A stretch of 25,480 nucleotides of DNA from NCBI GenBank assembly GCA_946629475.1, contig CAMOXX010000011.1, forward strand, positions 1 to 25,480. Reading direction: 5' to 3'. The first letter of the stretch is position 1; every line of letters starts with the position of its first letter. The notes beneath the pieces were generated by a model that was not told the DNA's origin, did no database searches, and saw only the letters and a list, made by a program, of their open reading frames with translations. Of the stretch, positions 15,540-24,019 are shown piece after piece. Made by a program: the position numbers and the translations under genes. This DNA is from an uncultured Blautia sp. GTDB taxonomy: Bacteria > Bacillota > Clostridia > Lachnospirales > Lachnospiraceae.

Positions 15540-16868
15540 TTATTCGGCGGTTATCTCAGCATAGATTTCGAAGCCTTCGGCCACAGCATCCTCTGCGGAA
15601 ACCTCGCCTGTCACGATGGAGGGCATGCCGTCGAAGGTCGGTACACGGCACTCGCCCTGGAAGTTGTCCTGCGCTGCGCCTGTGTAGGAGGTCACTCTTG
15701 CTCCGAATGCGATCGCTTTTTCCTGCAGACCGTTCATTCCGGAAGTATCAGCTTCGGGAGCTTCCTTCAGCGGGTTGGCGGAATGCTGCGCAAATTTCAC
15801 GATCATGTCATCGCTGGTCATCTGATTTACAAAGTCAACGGCCGCTTCTCTCTTCTCCGGATCTTCCCATGCCTTGGCAGTGATATAATATCCCATGGAG
15901 AATCCGCCGATCAGGTCGGTTGCTTTCCTCGCATTTCCCTTGGACGGGACCACGGTCACATCGTACTTGTCGAGTTCTTCGGTATCCAGTGTGGAGGGAT
16001 CCTCCGGATCGGACTGGCATGCGCCGGCAATGCCGCCCACCTTCCATGAACCATCCAGAAGGAATGCTGCCTTGTCCTGGGTAAACAGCTGGAAGGTCTC
16101 ATCGTCTGTCGCGGAGAGAGTGTTCTCCGGGAACATGCCCGCTTCGTACATTTCCTTTACATCTTCCATACCTGCGATCCATGCGGAGGGATCTGCGGCA
16201 GCTGCCTCGATATCGGTATGAACAGCGAGGTCTGTCTGGTTGTTGAAGATGGAATACTCCCACCAGTAATGCGGGATATTGCCGAGGGCTGCTGCTACCG
16301 GTGTATATCCGGCTTCTTTGATCTTCGCGCCGTCCGCAAGGAACTGCTCCCAGGTATAATCGTCTCCCGGGATCTCAACGCCTGCTGCCTCCAGCACTCT
16401 GGTATTGACGAACATTGCTTCCCAGTATCCATTGGTCGGTACAGCGTATGCTTTTCCGTCCACCAGTGAAACCGGAAGTTTCGCATCGTCCATGTTGGAA
16501 GCGTAATCCGGGTATTCAGCGCGGATGTCCTCGATGGAGATCACCTTGCCTGCTTCGATAAATGAATTCGCGTCCGCGCCCGTGAAGAAAAACAGCACAT
16601 CCGGCTCCGCGTCCATCTCAAAGTCCGAGACAACCGTAGTCTTGAAGGTCTCATCGGAGGTCGCGGAATTGTCATTCACTGTATTTCCGCTGTTCTCTTC
16701 ATAAGCCGCGATCCCTTCCTGATAGTTCTTCGCATTGGAATCCTCACCGGCGAAGGTGGTAACGACATCCAGCTCGACACCCTCCGCCAAGGCGGTAACT
16801 GCACTTCCCGCAATCATGGATACACCGATCACACTGCAAAACAATGCGGATAACACTCTTTTTTTCAT
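15540..16868 (-). CDS. extracellular sugar-binding protein (family 1, CUT1)
   Basis: A 442-aa binding protein. A signal peptide (MKKRVLSALFCSVIGVSMIA, then GSAVTALAEGV) has a likely ALA-E cleavage site. The only cysteine, Cys11, sits inside the hydrophobic core in ALFC and does not form a convincing lipobox, so the protein appears unlipidated. The mature start LDVVTTFAGEDSNAKNYQEG and the later EPDVLFFFTGADANSF and FLLDGSWKVGG segments fit family 1 sugar-binding proteins. The start at 16868 is set by GGGAGG 8 bases upstream. The leader is exceptionally structured (16880-16976). The gene follows the sensor kinase gene and precedes the two permeases. The enzymes upstream suggest a beta-gluco-oligosaccharide ligand, as inference. 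Confidence 0.92.
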   Translation of the reverse strand: MKKRVLSALFCSVIGVSMIAGSAVTALAEGVELDVVTTFAGEDSNAKNYQEGIAAYEENSGNTVNDNSATSDETFKTTVVSDFEMDAEPDVLFFFTGADANSFIEAGKVISIEDIRAEYPDYASNMDDAKLPVSLVDGKAYAVPTNGYWEAMFVNTRVLEAAGVEIPGDDYTWEQFLADGAKIKEAGYTPVAAALGNIPHYWWEYSIFNNQTDLAVHTDIEAAAADPSAWIAGMEDVKEMYEAGMFPENTLSATDDETFQLFTQDKAAFLLDGSWKVGGIAGACQSDPEDPSTLDTEELDKYDVTVVPSKGNARKATDLIGGFSMGYYITAKAWEDPEKREAAVDFVNQMTSDDMIVKFAQHSANPLKEAPEADTSGMNGLQEKAIAFGARVTSYTGAAQDNFQGECRVPTFDGMPSIVTGEVSAEDAVAEGFEIYAEITAE

Positions 16869-16879
16869 AATGATTCCTC

Positions 16880-16976
16880 CCATATTAAATATGGTAACTG
16901 TTCAGCACCCCATGAGGAATGCAAAGCATTCCGAATGAGTGCCTGCATTTCAGGAAATTTTGTTCTGAACAGTTAC
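16880..16976 (-). other. nested inverted-repeat leader of the binding-protein gene
   Basis: The 5' leader contains three nested or adjacent perfect inverted repeats: an outer 12-bp pair GTAACTGTTCAG (16894-16905) and CTGAACAGTTAC (16965-16976); an inner hairpin GGAATGC-aaa-GCATTCC (16916-16932), extendable by CAC/GTG and CAT/ATG; and CCATATT-a-AATATGG (16880-16894), whose end overlaps the GG of the ribosome site. It could be an RNA regulator acting on translation or a small MITE-like palindromic repeat. It matches no riboswitch class that I recognise. Confidence 0.6.
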
Positions 16977-17054
16977 GTTTCCTGATAGTATTATTATCGT
17001 CCTTCCTATGGAAAAAATGAATAACCGGAAATGGGAATTATTGTCTTTTCTTGG

Positions 17055-18794
17055 TCATCCTGTCTGTTTTTTTGCCGCAATCCTCATGCGCGAAACCACC
17101 TTGTCCCCCTCCTGGCAGATCGTCAGACCGCAGTCGTCCCCATACAGGATCCGCAGACGCTGATTTACATTGGCGATTCCCAGATTCAGGGATGACTCAC
17201 GGCTCGTATCATACTCAGGAGACAGAAGCAGGTCAATCTTCTCCCGGTCCTCCTCCGACATGCTCCCGTCGTTTGTGATCTCCAGCAGCAGATAATCCTT
17301 CTCCAGACGGCTTCTGATCTCCACGGTCCCTTTTCCCATCGGAACAATCCCATGGTCCACCGCATTTTCGATGATGGGCTGCATGATCAGCCTCGGCACT
17401 TTGCAGGAATATGTCTCCTCCGACATCTCTTTTTTCACTGTAAGACGTTTTCCGAGCCGCTCCGAGATAATGTACAGGTATGCGTTGACGTAGATCATTT
17501 CCTCTGACAGCGAAACCTCAGGCATTTTATGCCTGTCCATCGCGGCATCCATCAGAACCGAGAGAGCCTCGATCATCTTGGAAACCTTCGCGTTATCTCC
17601 AAGCCTCGCTTCCCAGTTGATGATCTCCAGCGTGTTGTTCATGAAATGCGGATTGATGTTGGACTGCAGCGCCATAATCCTGGCGTCCCGGAGGGCCAGC
17701 TCCTCCTCATAAATATGATCGAACTGATATTTCAGAGTCTCCGACATATGGTTTATGGCTTCCCTCAGATACTCAAATTCACGGCTCTTCGTGTTCTCCT
17801 CAAGACGGACCCCGAGGTTTCCTTTTTCGATCTCGTGAGCCTGCTCCCCCATGATCTGCAGCGGGTGAATCAGGTACTTCCCGGCAAGATGCAAAAACAG
17901 AAGAATCATTGGTATCAAAAACAGGAGTGTATACAGAACAAGATACTGGTATGAATAGACCGGACGGAACAGCTGTCTCATATTCCCGGCCAGGATCGTA
18001 CAGAGTTCAAAATCGCTCCCCCTGCTCTTCTGATGGATATAGGCGGAGCCATTTCTCTTTTCAAACCGGGGCTCTTCCGTTACCTGCAGATCCTCCAGGC
18101 CTTCCCAGACGGCATCTTCCCCCTGACGGGTGACCGTCCGGCCGTCCAGCGTGATGAATGCACTGATCCCGTCAAAAAAGGACAAAAGAGGTTCAAAGCA
18201 GTACTCCTTGTTCAGGCGGTGGACCAGCACGCCCCAGGGTGTGTAGCTGCTGTCCATCAGGTTCCGGACAATATAAAGACGTCCTCCCTGCTCAAACACT
18301 CCGATGGATGTCCCCAGTGTTTCCGCAAGTTCCAGGATTTTTTCGCAGTCCTGTTCCCAGAAAACCTCCAGCTGTCGGTAGCTGCCGTCAGCCTGTGCGT
18401 TGTAATTCGTCATATGAAACTGTTCCGGATCCTCCAGCAGCATAAACACAGTGCTGCTGATCTCCTTCCGTTTCCCGTAGGTGCGCGCGAGATAGTTCTG
18501 ACCGTTGTTGTAGGTCGTCGTGTAGTTCACGGCTTTCTTCCGCCATTCAGAATAATAATCATATAATGCGCGGTCGTAGGTCGCCTGCCGCGAGTCCCGG
18601 ACGGCGCTGTCCACACGCTCAATGCAGATCTGGTTATTCATCCGAAGCTGGTCCGCCAGATGGTTGAGGCCTTCCGTTTCCTCCTGCCGGCTCATATACC
18701 ATCCAAGAAGAGTGATCAGAAGAATAAAAGGAAGCGCCCAGTACAGAAGGATCATCTGGACCATCTTCCAGCGGATCGATGTTACTTTTTTCAT
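17055..18794 (-). CDS. sensor histidine kinase, YesM-like
   Basis: A 579-aa membrane kinase. Helix 1 lies at about 12-33, a large extracellular sensor region follows, helix 2 lies at about 283-304, then a HAMP-like segment (305-360). The histidine box SNINPHFMNNTLEIINW is canonical with His383. The N box is QPIIENAVDHGI and the G-box region reads NDGSMSEEDREKI and LGIANVNQRLRILYG. It probably senses an extracellular sugar or the loaded binding protein and signals to the AraC-type regulator at 12906-13631, which lies beyond the transporter genes. The ATG at 18794 has GAGGAGG only 4 bases upstream. A 19-bp perfect hairpin lies just before that ribosome site. It differs clearly in sequence from the other kinase in the window. 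Confidence 0.93.
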   Translation of the reverse strand: MKKVTSIRWKMVQMILLYWALPFILLITLLGWYMSRQEETEGLNHLADQLRMNNQICIERVDSAVRDSRQATYDRALYDYYSEWRKKAVNYTTTYNNGQNYLARTYGKRKEISSTVFMLLEDPEQFHMTNYNAQADGSYRQLEVFWEQDCEKILELAETLGTSIGVFEQGGRLYIVRNLMDSSYTPWGVLVHRLNKEYCFEPLLSFFDGISAFITLDGRTVTRQGEDAVWEGLEDLQVTEEPRFEKRNGSAYIHQKSRGSDFELCTILAGNMRQLFRPVYSYQYLVLYTLLFLIPMILLFLHLAGKYLIHPLQIMGEQAHEIEKGNLGVRLEENTKSREFEYLREAINHMSETLKYQFDHIYEEELALRDARIMALQSNINPHFMNNTLEIINWEARLGDNAKVSKMIEALSVLMDAAMDRHKMPEVSLSEEMIYVNAYLYIISERLGKRLTVKKEMSEETYSCKVPRLIMQPIIENAVDHGIVPMGKGTVEIRSRLEKDYLLLEITNDGSMSEEDREKIDLLLSPEYDTSRESSLNLGIANVNQRLRILYGDDCGLTICQEGDKVVSRMRIAAKKQTG

Positions 18795-18812
18795 ACGTCC
18801 TCCTCAGCACAA

Positions 18813-18861
18813 TGAAAGCTCTCGTATCTGTGAAGGTACTGAACAGATACGAGAGCTTTCA
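18813..18861 (-). other. 19-bp perfect hairpin before the sensor kinase gene
   Basis: TGAAAGCTCTCGTATCTGT (18813-18831) and its exact reverse complement (18843-18861) enclose an 11-base loop. On the minus strand it begins 16 bases after the mutase stop codon and ends 8 bases before the kinase ribosome site. No T run follows, so it is not a typical terminator; an mRNA processing or stability element, a translation control, or a short dispersed palindrome are the alternatives. The loop border includes CTGAACAG (18839-18846). Confidence 0.6.
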
Positions 18862-18876
18862 CATCCTGTCCCGGTT

Positions 18877-20304
18877 CTATAACGACAAAAACTCCTCGAA
18901 TATCCCCGTCAGCTTTTCTGCCTCTGCCCTGGATTCCATCTCGCAGAAAATCCGCAGCACCGGTTCCGTTCCGGAAAAGCGGCAGATCAGCCATCCGCCG
19001 TTCCGGAAATACACCTTGCATCCATCGAGATAAGATACCTTTTTGATCGGAAGCGGAAACGGCGGAAGCTCCTTGTCTTCCATGAGAAGCTTTTTAATCT
19101 CTGCCTTCCGCTGAGAAGAAAAGCGGTAGTCCCTCTCCACCGTGAACAGAGTGCCGAACTCTTCCCGGATATCTTCCAGAATTTCCGACAGCTTCCGGCC
19201 GGTGACCGCCAGCATTTCCACCATCAGGGACGCCGCATAGATTCCGTCCTTTCCCCGGATGTGCCCTCTGACCGTCAGGCCTCCGGAGGATTCCCCTCCG
19301 ATGATCGCCCCGGTTTCAGCCATTTTGGAGGATACATACTTAAAGCCCACGGGAACCTCATAGCACTTCTGGCCGAATGCTTCTGCGATACGGTCCAGCC
19401 TGTGGGTGGTCGCCGCGTTCCGTACCGCCGGCCCGGACCATTTTTTATATTTCAGGAGATAATAATACAGGATCGACAGAATATCATTTGGATGCAGAAA
19501 AGTTCCCTGATCATCCACCACGCCCAGCCGGTCTGCATCTCCGTCCGTTGCAATGCCGATATCGCATTTCCTGTCCATCACATAGTTCTGAAGCTGCCGC
19601 AGTGTCATCTCGTTCGGTGCGGGCAGCTTTCCTCCGAACAGCGTATCATGGTTGTCATGGATCACCTCCACCTCACAGCGCGCGATGGCGAGGATCGTCC
19701 GCATCGCGGTCTGACTGACCCCGTACATGGGATCAAGCGCAACCCGGAGTCCGTAGTGCTTGATTGCTTCTGTATCGATCTTCAGAAGGATACTGTCGAT
19801 ATACTCGTTCAGAGGATTGAATTCCGTGACGAACCCTTTTTTGAGCGCTTCCTCGTACGGAACGGTCAGGATCCCTTCACCGCGGAGAATGTCCGCTTCT
19901 GCCTGGTCAATATATCGTTCCAGATCCGCAGTCTGTTCCTCGTCCGCATCCCGTCCTCCCCTGGTGAATACTTTAAACCCATTGTATACGGCCGGATTAT
20001 GGCTTGCGGTCACCATCAGCCCATAGGGCAGATCGTGAGCCATCACATAGTACATGATCAGCGGAGTCGGCGAGGATCGGTCCACAAAAAGAACAGGGAT
20101 CTCCTCCGCGGCAAATACCTCACAGGCCCACTTCACCGCTTCCTTGGACAGGAATCTCCGGTCATATCCGATGCATATCCCCTGGTCTTCTGTGCCCTCA
20201 TCCTTCATCTTCGTGGACAGGGCTTTCGCCAGAATCTGTATGTTTTTCTTTGTAAACTCATCTCCGATGACGGCTCTCCAGCCGCCTGTGCCAAACCGGA
20301 TCAT
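18877..20304 (-). CDS. alpha-phosphohexomutase (phosphoglucomutase/phosphomannomutase)
   Basis: A 475-aa member of the alpha-D-phosphohexomutase family with all four signature sites: active-site serine Ser101 in TASHNP, metal-binding DGDADR (254-259), sugar-binding GGESSGG (336-342), and phosphate-binding RFSGTEP (442-448). It converts hexose-1-phosphate to hexose-6-phosphate. Its ATG (20304) overlaps the stop codon of the GH94 phosphorylase in an ATGA, so translation is coupled. This strongly suggests its job here is to turn the glucose-1-phosphate released by GH94 into glucose-6-phosphate. The start at 20304 begins MIRFGTGGWR and follows AAAGGCGG; a frame to 20325 adds only seven residues. 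Glucose versus mannose preference cannot be told from the sequence. Confidence 0.94.
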   Translation of the reverse strand: MIRFGTGGWRAVIGDEFTKKNIQILAKALSTKMKDEGTEDQGICIGYDRRFLSKEAVKWACEVFAAEEIPVLFVDRSSPTPLIMYYVMAHDLPYGLMVTASHNPAVYNGFKVFTRGGRDADEEQTADLERYIDQAEADILRGEGILTVPYEEALKKGFVTEFNPLNEYIDSILLKIDTEAIKHYGLRVALDPMYGVSQTAMRTILAIARCEVEVIHDNHDTLFGGKLPAPNEMTLRQLQNYVMDRKCDIGIATDGDADRLGVVDDQGTFLHPNDILSILYYYLLKYKKWSGPAVRNAATTHRLDRIAEAFGQKCYEVPVGFKYVSSKMAETGAIIGGESSGGLTVRGHIRGKDGIYAASLMVEMLAVTGRKLSEILEDIREEFGTLFTVERDYRFSSQRKAEIKKLLMEDKELPPFPLPIKKVSYLDGCKVYFRNGGWLICRFSGTEPVLRIFCEMESRAEAEKLTGIFEEFLSL

Positions 20305-22745
20305 GTTTTTACCGCCTTTCTGCATTCAGCAGCCGTCTCCGACAATTCTCTGTCACCCATGATCACCTTCACTTCATGGCGTGTTCCCTCTGCCTGTACC
20401 GGAATCCGTGTTACTTCTGTCCCGTCCAGAAGGATTCTCCGCACTCCCCTGCTCACATGCTCCGGATTTTCCACCGTGACCGCATAAACAGCGCCTCTCC
20501 AGGTACGCTCTGCCGCGAATCCATCCCATAACTTTGGAATGCAGGGATCCACGATCAGGCAGTCATACCCCGGCCGGATGCCAAGCATATAATGTGTTGC
20601 CGCATAATAAGCCCATCCGCCGGAACCGGTCATGAACGGATGCCTTGCCCGCCCGAACGCGGTATGATCCCTGCCTGCAATAAACTGACAGTAGGAATAT
20701 GGCTCTGCCTGCCGGATTTCGATCATGTCGTTCTGGCGGTAAGGGCTAAGCGCGTTGTAGAACTCCATCGCCCGGTCGCCCCTGCCCAGCCTGCATTCCG
20801 CCACCCATGCCCAGGGGTTGGGATGGCTGAAGATCGAGGCATTTTCCTTGAGGCCGGGATACACCCGGGTCACAAAGCCGATCTCCTCGTCAGCCACGGT
20901 ATAGGCAGGCCCGTTAAGCATGATCCCGTAGGGAGTAAACAGCCGTTCGTACACGCTGTCCATGGCTCTCTCGGCCCTTTCCTTCGGCGCCGCGCCGGAG
21001 AGCACCGCCCAGACATTCGATTCCAGATGAATCTGGCCCTCCCTGTCTTTGGACGTCCCGATCCTGCGGCCGCTCTGCGTGATGCCCCGGATATACCAGT
21101 CTCCGTCCCAGAGCTGCTCCTCGCAGGTTGTTTTCACCTTTTCCAGGATTTCCGAGTATTTCCGGATCAGAGCCTTGTCCTGCCGGTATTCCGCCATCTC
21201 CAGAAAGTTCTCCAGTGCCCAGCAGTGCAGGTACGAGACCATCGCGCTCTCACCGCCGCCCAGATTCAGGCAGTCGTTCCAGTCTGCCCGAAGCCCCCTG
21301 CATATCCCATGGGCCCCTGTCTGTTCGGCAGAGAAGTCCAGAATCCTCTGGAGATGCTCGTAAACGGTTCCGCTGCCCTCATCCGCGTATGTTTCCACAT
21401 GGTCCAGGAAGGCACAATCTCCTGTCTCCTTCACATACTCATTGACGGAAGCCACCAGCCAGAGCGCATCATCGGAACACGCATCACGGAGACCATGGAT
21501 AATGTCCTTTTTATCAGGCTCCGGAATCACCGTTGGTGATTTGAAAGGCTTTCTGTCCTTCTTCTCCGGCTCAAACCACTCTGGCTGAAAAAGATGAAGC
21601 CCATAGCCCCTGCTCACCAGTCCCCGCAAAAGCTCCACGATCCTCTGGCGGCATTTTTCCGGGTTGGAATGGATCACCATCATGGAATCCTGGGCGGTGT
21701 CCCTGTAGCCGAGCCCCGTACGGCCGCCCACCTCGATGAACGAAGCAAAGCGGGAAAACATCACGTTGATCTCCGCCTGGTACAGCGTCCAGATATTCAG
21801 CAGGGTATTCATCCCTTCATCCGGGGTTTTGACCTGCATCCTGCGCTGCTTCTCGTCCCAGAAATTCCGAAGCTGCGCATATACAGCATCCACAGCCGCT
21901 GCGCTTTTATACTTCTGCCGCATGCGGATTCCGTTCTCCCGCCGCCCTTCGCCAAGCAGGAAGAAAAAACGAACCTCCTCCCCGGGAGCCAGTGTAAAGC
22001 GCTTGTGCAGCGCTCCGCAGTGGTTCCCTCCGAGCTCGCTGCTGCCGGAAAGAACACCCTTCTCCACTCCGACCGGATTTGTCTCCGTGCGGTATCCCCC
22101 GATAAAGCTGTCGCGCAGGCAGTCATAACCGTCCGGGTCGAAGCTTGCTGTAAAAAACTGGTACCCGAATTCCTCATAGAAAAGGTCATGTTCAATGACC
22201 CCGTCACCATACGAGGATCCTGCCGCGTACAGGCTCATCTGATAATTTTTGTTGTCCATCTCAATTTGATGGAACGAAAACTCCAGATAGGAAAACACGC
22301 TGATTTTCCGGGTCCTCTGATCCTCATTCCGGATGGTCACATCCCAGATTTCCACCGGATCGTCCATCGCTACCGACATTTTCTGAGATGCCGAGATCCC
22401 GCGGTAATCGCACGAATAGACCGTATACGACATACCGTGCCTGCAGGTGCAGGCTGCCTGGTCCAGAGGCTTCCCGACCGGCTGCCAGGAAATGCTCCAG
22501 TAGTCCCCGTCCTCATCATCCCGCAGATACACATAATGACCCGGGCGGTCCATCGGAACGGCATTGCCTCTGAACCGGGTGATCCGGTGATACTCCGGCG
22601 ACCGGTAAAAAATATATCCGCCGGCAGTATGGTTCAGAACCGCGCACATATCACGGACGCCCAGATAGTTGGTCCAGGACACCGGAAGATCAGCCCGGTC
22701 GATCACATATTCTTTCTTTTCGTTGTCAAAATACCCGTATCGCAT
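20301..22745 (-). CDS. GH94 glycoside phosphorylase, cellobiose phosphorylase-like
   Basis: An 814-aa protein, close to the usual ~810-820 aa of cellobiose phosphorylases. The N-terminal beta-sandwich includes VPMDRPGHYVYLRDDEDGDY (63-82) and SWQPVGKPLD (86-95). The (alpha/alpha)6 barrel includes GGRTGLGYRDTAQD (340-353), SDDALWL (424-430) and RADWNDCLNLG (486-496), with Asp488 as the expected general acid. GH94 enzymes cleave a beta-glucosidic disaccharide or oligosaccharide with phosphate, giving alpha-glucose-1-phosphate. Cellobiose is the best guess; laminaribiose or longer beta-glucans are possible given the neighbouring GH5. The start at 22745 follows GGGGAGG; a frame to 22763 would include that site. 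It has its own promoter (22782-22841) and overlaps the mutase gene by four bases. Confidence 0.92.
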   Translation of the reverse strand: MRYGYFDNEKKEYVIDRADLPVSWTNYLGVRDMCAVLNHTAGGYIFYRSPEYHRITRFRGNAVPMDRPGHYVYLRDDEDGDYWSISWQPVGKPLDQAACTCRHGMSYTVYSCDYRGISASQKMSVAMDDPVEIWDVTIRNEDQRTRKISVFSYLEFSFHQIEMDNKNYQMSLYAAGSSYGDGVIEHDLFYEEFGYQFFTASFDPDGYDCLRDSFIGGYRTETNPVGVEKGVLSGSSELGGNHCGALHKRFTLAPGEEVRFFFLLGEGRRENGIRMRQKYKSAAAVDAVYAQLRNFWDEKQRRMQVKTPDEGMNTLLNIWTLYQAEINVMFSRFASFIEVGGRTGLGYRDTAQDSMMVIHSNPEKCRQRIVELLRGLVSRGYGLHLFQPEWFEPEKKDRKPFKSPTVIPEPDKKDIIHGLRDACSDDALWLVASVNEYVKETGDCAFLDHVETYADEGSGTVYEHLQRILDFSAEQTGAHGICRGLRADWNDCLNLGGGESAMVSYLHCWALENFLEMAEYRQDKALIRKYSEILEKVKTTCEEQLWDGDWYIRGITQSGRRIGTSKDREGQIHLESNVWAVLSGAAPKERAERAMDSVYERLFTPYGIMLNGPAYTVADEEIGFVTRVYPGLKENASIFSHPNPWAWVAECRLGRGDRAMEFYNALSPYRQNDMIEIRQAEPYSYCQFIAGRDHTAFGRARHPFMTGSGGWAYYAATHYMLGIRPGYDCLIVDPCIPKLWDGFAAERTWRGAVYAVTVENPEHVSRGVRRILLDGTEVTRIPVQAEGTRHEVKVIMGDRELSETAAECRKAVKT

Positions 22746-22781
22746 TGTGTTCCTCCCCGCCATATGGTTTTCTGTACAATT

Positions 22782-22841
22782 ATTATACCTGTGCCATCCG
22801 GCGGACGGAATGAAGGACCGTGGTAAAAATTATCCCGTTTT
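22782..22841 (-). promoter_or_regulatory. promoter of the GH94-mutase genes (repeated at 25416-25477)
   Basis: On the minus strand a perfect TATAAT (22782-22787) is preceded, 19 bases upstream, by a 35-base block (22807-22841) whose plus-strand core is ACCGTGGTAAAAATTATCCC. No good -35 is seen at 17 bases, which suggests activator dependence. The same block, with the same spacing to TATAAT, occurs at 25416-25477. The promoter lies between GH5 and GH94, so GH94 can be transcribed independently. Confidence 0.68.
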
Positions 22842-22867
22842 GTCCTCTTCTGCAGGCTTTTGCGCTC

Positions 22868-23989
22868 TCATCGCACCATCTCTTTTGTAATCCATCCGTT
22901 TTTAAAGCAGCGGGCAAGATCCCAGCTTTCCTTCCAGGTCTCGTCTGTCGGGATCTCCCTGTCACGGAGCAGCTGGTAATTCCAGTAGAACCATCCGGCC
23001 GATTCGTTCCAGACATTCAGCTCCATCTTTCCGATCCTGCGGTACCCCTCCCTCTGCGCTTTTTCCAGGCCCTTCCTTCCGAGCCGGTCCGCATATTTAT
23101 TGCAGATGCACCACTCTCCCACGATCACCGGTACCACCTTCTGCACCCTGTGGATCTGATGCCGGTGAATGCCGATATACGTCCTGTACACCCACGGTCT
23201 TGCGATGGGGACAAAGTTTTCCATGGCAAAGATATAAATATGGGTATCCAGGGCAACATTTTTCATGCTGCCGGAAAGGAAGAACCTCCTCCAGCTCATG
23301 AAACGGAAACCGTCATGAAAGACAATGGTCTTCTCCTCCGGAAGATGCCTGCGCAGAACTCTGTACGCCTTCCTGTAAAAACGCTTCAGAAATCCGAGCG
23401 GTACATAGCCGGAGCCTTTTGCCTCCTCCTTGTCCACCGCTTTGCCTGTGGAAGGGGCAGTCATATAGACGAGCCAGCTGATCGGCTCATTCAGCACCTC
23501 GATTCCGTACAGGCCTTCCCGCCTTCCATACCTTTTCGCAAGACGATCCAGCACGGTCAGGGCAAATTTCACTTCCTTTGGATTCCTGCACCATTTGCAC
23601 ACGCCGGTGAGGCCACCGTTGTCGTAGCCGTTCTGGCTGCCCGGGACCGTATGCAGATCCAGCAGGATCTTCAGCCCGTATTTCTCGGCCCAGTCAAACG
23701 CCTTGTCCACATACTCGATACAGCCCAGCATCGGAGGCCGGTCCCCGAAAACATGGTAGGGCACCGGCAGGCGGATCATATTCAGGCCGTACTCCTTTAC
23801 CTGTGCAAAATCCTCTTCCGTGATATAGGTGTCACGATGCTTCTTCAACAGCGCCTGGAATTGTTCCGGGGCAAGCCTGCGGGCCAGCCAGGTCTCATCC
23901 TCCGCTCCGCTCCCGGCGAAGAGATCCGGTTTCATCCATTTTTCAAGTACCAGCCAGTTTCCAAAATTAGTCCCTCGTATTTTTTCCAT
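22868..23989 (-). CDS. GH5 glycoside hydrolase, exo-beta-1,3-glucanase-like
   Basis: A 373-aa GH5 TIM-barrel enzyme. It opens with RGTNFGNWLVLEKWM and has the segments TYITEEDFAQVKEYGLNMIR (54-73), LDLHTVPGSQNGYDNGG (110-126), GIEVLNEP (162-169, acid/base Glu168) and VPVIVGEW (286-293, nucleophile Glu292). The LHTVPGSQNG-DN and NWLVLE patterns resemble the fungal-type exo-beta-1,3-glucanase branch of GH5 (GH5_9 and bacterial relatives). No signal peptide is present, so it should act in the cytoplasm on imported oligosaccharides and supply short beta-glucosides to the GH94 phosphorylase next door. The start at 23989 follows GGGAGG at about 10 bases; a frame to 24034 would read through the ribosome site. 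Linkage specificity is inferred, not shown. Confidence 0.88.
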   Translation of the reverse strand: MEKIRGTNFGNWLVLEKWMKPDLFAGSGAEDETWLARRLAPEQFQALLKKHRDTYITEEDFAQVKEYGLNMIRLPVPYHVFGDRPPMLGCIEYVDKAFDWAEKYGLKILLDLHTVPGSQNGYDNGGLTGVCKWCRNPKEVKFALTVLDRLAKRYGRREGLYGIEVLNEPISWLVYMTAPSTGKAVDKEEAKGSGYVPLGFLKRFYRKAYRVLRRHLPEEKTIVFHDGFRFMSWRRFFLSGSMKNVALDTHIYIFAMENFVPIARPWVYRTYIGIHRHQIHRVQKVVPVIVGEWCICNKYADRLGRKGLEKAQREGYRRIGKMELNVWNESAGWFYWNYQLLRDREIPTDETWKESWDLARCFKNGWITKEMVR

Positions 23990-24019
23990 TTTCTGACAAC
24001 CTCCCTGCTGTTTTGAACA

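Noticed and set aside
16880..16976. Known riboswitch before the binding-protein gene
   Set aside because: The stems and loops do not match the conserved cores I know for glmS, preQ1, SAM, TPP, lysine, purine or cyclic-di-GMP classes, so it is reported only as an unassigned folded leader.
20301..22745. Assignment of GH94 as N,N'-diacetylchitobiose phosphorylase
   Set aside because: N-terminal and active-site surroundings resemble cellobiose phosphorylases, and no chitin-related gene is nearby.
21594..24016. Two overlapping long plus-strand frames opposite GH94 and GH5
   Set aside because: Both are antisense to enzymes with intact catalytic motifs; no ribosome sites and no recognisable folds.
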